From contig CAIXSC010000514.1 of the NCBI GenBank assembly GCA_903921945.1, positions 1-6,310 on the forward strand: 6,310 nt of DNA. The letters are read 5' to 3'. The DNA is from an uncultured Planctomycetaceae bacterium. GTDB taxonomy: Bacteria > Planctomycetota > Planctomycetia > Pirellulales > Pirellulaceae. The position numbers and the translations under genes were made by a program. This document shows positions 5,284 through 6,310 of the stretch, one piece after another (the first letter of the stretch is position 1; each line of letters starts with the position of its first letter). The notes below the pieces were generated by a model. It had not been told where the DNA came from. It did no database searches and saw only the letters and a program-made list of their open reading frames with translations.

Positions 5284-6012
5284 ATGGCTCCCGCGAACCT
5301 GTTACCGTTGAGTTGGCAAGTGCCGGACGAGTTCCGCGAGCGGTTGGGTGACGCTGTCGGCCGTCAACGCCTGATGGCCCACGAAGGCCATTTGTTGTTG
5401 GTGCTGCACAAGCCGCCACGGAATGACGAAACGAGCCGTCGCGGCCGTTTTTTCTGGCGCCAGCCGAGCGGCGAATGGCATTCGACCGACCTGGGCGCGG
5501 GACCGCTCGCCCTGTTCAAGCATCTGGCCGAATTCCAGGAACTGCTCGAAAAACTGGACTCGCTGGAGGAGAAGGCCGACACATCGGTCGCGCTGAGTAG
5601 CGTGATCGAAGCGCTGACGCCCGTGAAGCGAACGGTGCATAACCTGTACGCCGTGTTGCAGGAGGGGCGCAAGGAGGTTCCGGACGATCGCGATCTGCTC
5701 AACGCGCGCGACCGCGCCTACGACCTGGACCGCAACGTCGAACTGCTGCTCGACGACTCCCGCAATGGACTGGAGTTCATGATCGCGCGGCGCGCGGAGC
5801 AGCAAGCGGCCGAGTCGCATCGGATGGCGATTTCCGCCCATCGACTGAATTCGCTGGTGGCGTTCTTCTTCCCGATCGCCACCTTGGCGGCCGTAATGGG
5901 CACCAACCTGCGGCACGGCTTGGAGGAACTGTACTCGCCGTATCCGTTTGCGGGGATGCTGGTCATCGGTCTCGTCGCCGGATTTGGACTTCGGGGCCTG
6001 CTGCGGCGATAG
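5284..6012 (+). CDS. Short, divergent CorA-like (2-TM-GxN) membrane protein
   Basis: A 242-residue protein when started at 5284 (247 from 5269). The layout is that of a CorA-type channel: an N-terminal soluble domain with beta-rich stretches (about 10-70), a long helical stalk (about 70-187), then two membrane helices at the C terminus (about 188-206 and 222-240) and a short basic tail (RGLLRR). The hydrophobic segment LVAFFFPIATLAAVMGTNL matches the CorA pore helix and its end, where the signature Gly-Met-Asn is here Gly-Thr-Asn (206-208). CorA and ZntB proteins form pentamers that move Mg2+, Co2+, Ni2+ or Zn2+, and GMN is the selectivity filter, so the substitution makes ion specificity uncertain. 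It is shorter than E. coli CorA (316 residues), mainly in the N-terminal domain. The loop after the filter (RHGLEELYSPYP) is acidic, as usual. It begins 42 bp after the M81 stop and is followed by a terminator, so the two genes likely share a transcript. Confidence 0.75.
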   Translation: MAPANLLPLSWQVPDEFRERLGDAVGRQRLMAHEGHLLLVLHKPPRNDETSRRGRFFWRQPSGEWHSTDLGAGPLALFKHLAEFQELLEKLDSLEEKADTSVALSSVIEALTPVKRTVHNLYAVLQEGRKEVPDDRDLLNARDRAYDLDRNVELLLDDSRNGLEFMIARRAEQQAAESHRMAISAHRLNSLVAFFFPIATLAAVMGTNLRHGLEELYSPYPFAGMLVIGLVAGFGLRGLLRR

Positions 6013-6014
6013 GC

Positions 6015-6035
6015 GGCTGGTCGCTAGCCCTTTTT
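6015..6035 (+). terminator. Intrinsic terminator after the CorA-like gene
   Basis: Beginning two bases after the TAG stop, GGCTGG (6015-6020) pairs with CTAGCC (6024-6029), one pair being G-U, around a TCG loop, followed by C and five T residues (6031-6035). Compact stem plus T run is the classic rho-independent form and marks the end of the M81/CorA-like transcript. Confidence 0.6.
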
Positions 6036-6076
6036 GTGGAAAGCCCCAGGGCGCGAGCCGGTGACGGCGGCGGAAC

Positions 6077-6105
6077 TTGACAACGGACGGCGGCCCGCTT
6101 CTCTT
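6077..6105 (+). promoter_or_regulatory. Possible promoter for the gene at the right edge
   Basis: A perfect TTGACA (6077-6082) lies downstream of the terminator. At a 17-bp spacing the -10 position reads TCTCTT (6100-6105), only three of six matches, so the call rests on the -35. The 214-bp spacer 6013-6226 also holds a 10-bp palindrome CTGGCGCCAG (6123-6132); no other feature is evident. Confidence 0.28.
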
Positions 6106-6226
6106 GGGAGGCTTGGACTTAGCTGGCGCCAGAGTCGCGGGGACCGAACCACGCGGCGGCGAGCAGGTCGGGCCGCGGGGACGCGGCGATGCGACAGGGC
6201 GAAACATCGAGGGGGAGGGCGGAGCA

Positions 6227-6310
6227 ATGGTTGGATTGGATCACGGATCGGGTTCGTATGTGGAAACCGAGACGGCGGCGACGTCGGCGCGTAACAGTCG
6301 GCACGGGTTG
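6227..6310 (+). CDS. Start of an unidentified gene, cut by the window edge
   Basis: An ATG at 6227 is preceded by a strong GGAGG (6214-6218) at 8 nt, and the frame stays open for 28 codons to the window end (N terminus MVGLDHGSGSYVE). Base use by codon position is coding-like (G more frequent at position 1 than position 2). A rival start is the ATG at 6189 in a different frame, with GGGGA 7 nt upstream. It is also open to the edge and would read through an Arg-rich stretch, but it has more G at position 2 than position 1, which is atypical of genes here. The fragment is too short to identify. Confidence 0.4.
   Translation, partial: MVGLDHGSGSYVETETAATSARNSRHGL

Noticed and set aside
5454..6132. 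CTGGCGCCAG palindrome occurring twice (5454-5463 and 6123-6132) as an attachment site or operator pair
   Set aside because: One copy is inside the CorA-like coding sequence, the word is favoured by GC-rich composition, and there is no integrase or flanking duplication.
5302..6207. Minus-strand open frame (301 codons) opposite the CorA-like gene
   Set aside because: Low-complexity Gln/Arg-rich composition, no recognisable domain, and it runs through the terminator. The plus strand has a coherent stalk and two membrane helices.

Overview
The window looks like ordinary chromosome from a GC-rich bacterium, most likely a planctomycete (Pirellulales-type). This rests on remembered resemblance of the proteins, mainly the unusual N-terminal motif of the shikimate dehydrogenase-like protein and the small two-cluster ferredoxin, and on short 9-bp minisatellite DNA between genes. 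It is an inference; no database search was possible. I see no rRNA, tRNA, CRISPR array, transposase or phage gene.

Layout. Left edge: a GGCTGA hexamer repeat runs in from outside the window. A short-chain dehydrogenase/reductase follows on the plus strand (86-907). It converges on a three-gene minus-strand block whose transcription order is a two-cluster 4Fe-4S ferredoxin (3241-2846), a TVP38/TMEM64 (VTT/DedA-like) membrane protein (2806-1997) and a shikimate dehydrogenase-family protein (1864-1016). The ferredoxin has a good sigma70-type promoter with a perfect TATAAT. The 509-bp divergent spacer (3242-3750) holds this promoter, its roughly 138-nt leader, a 9-bp minisatellite and two stem-loops. 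On its right side a plus-strand pair begins: an M81-family (MlrC-like) metallopeptidase (3751-5241), then 42 bp later a short, divergent CorA-like membrane protein. A compact intrinsic terminator (6015-6035) closes this pair. A further plus-strand gene probably begins near 6227 and runs off the window.

How the genes work together. The two blocks look like housekeeping and accessory metabolism rather than one pathway. The ferredoxin could supply electrons to redox enzymes, the AroE-like protein probably acts in aromatic amino-acid (shikimate) metabolism, and the TVP38 protein is a membrane protein of uncertain role. Nothing ties these three functionally except shared strand and proximity. The M81/CorA-like pair is probably cotranscribed, but a functional link is speculative.

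I did not find a convincing new biological system. The observations most worth following are substitutions at key positions in recognised families (AroE substrate-binding residues, the CorA GMN motif, the SDR catalytic Asn, the spacing of the second ferredoxin cysteine set) and the structured, repeat-bearing spacer between the two divergent operons.
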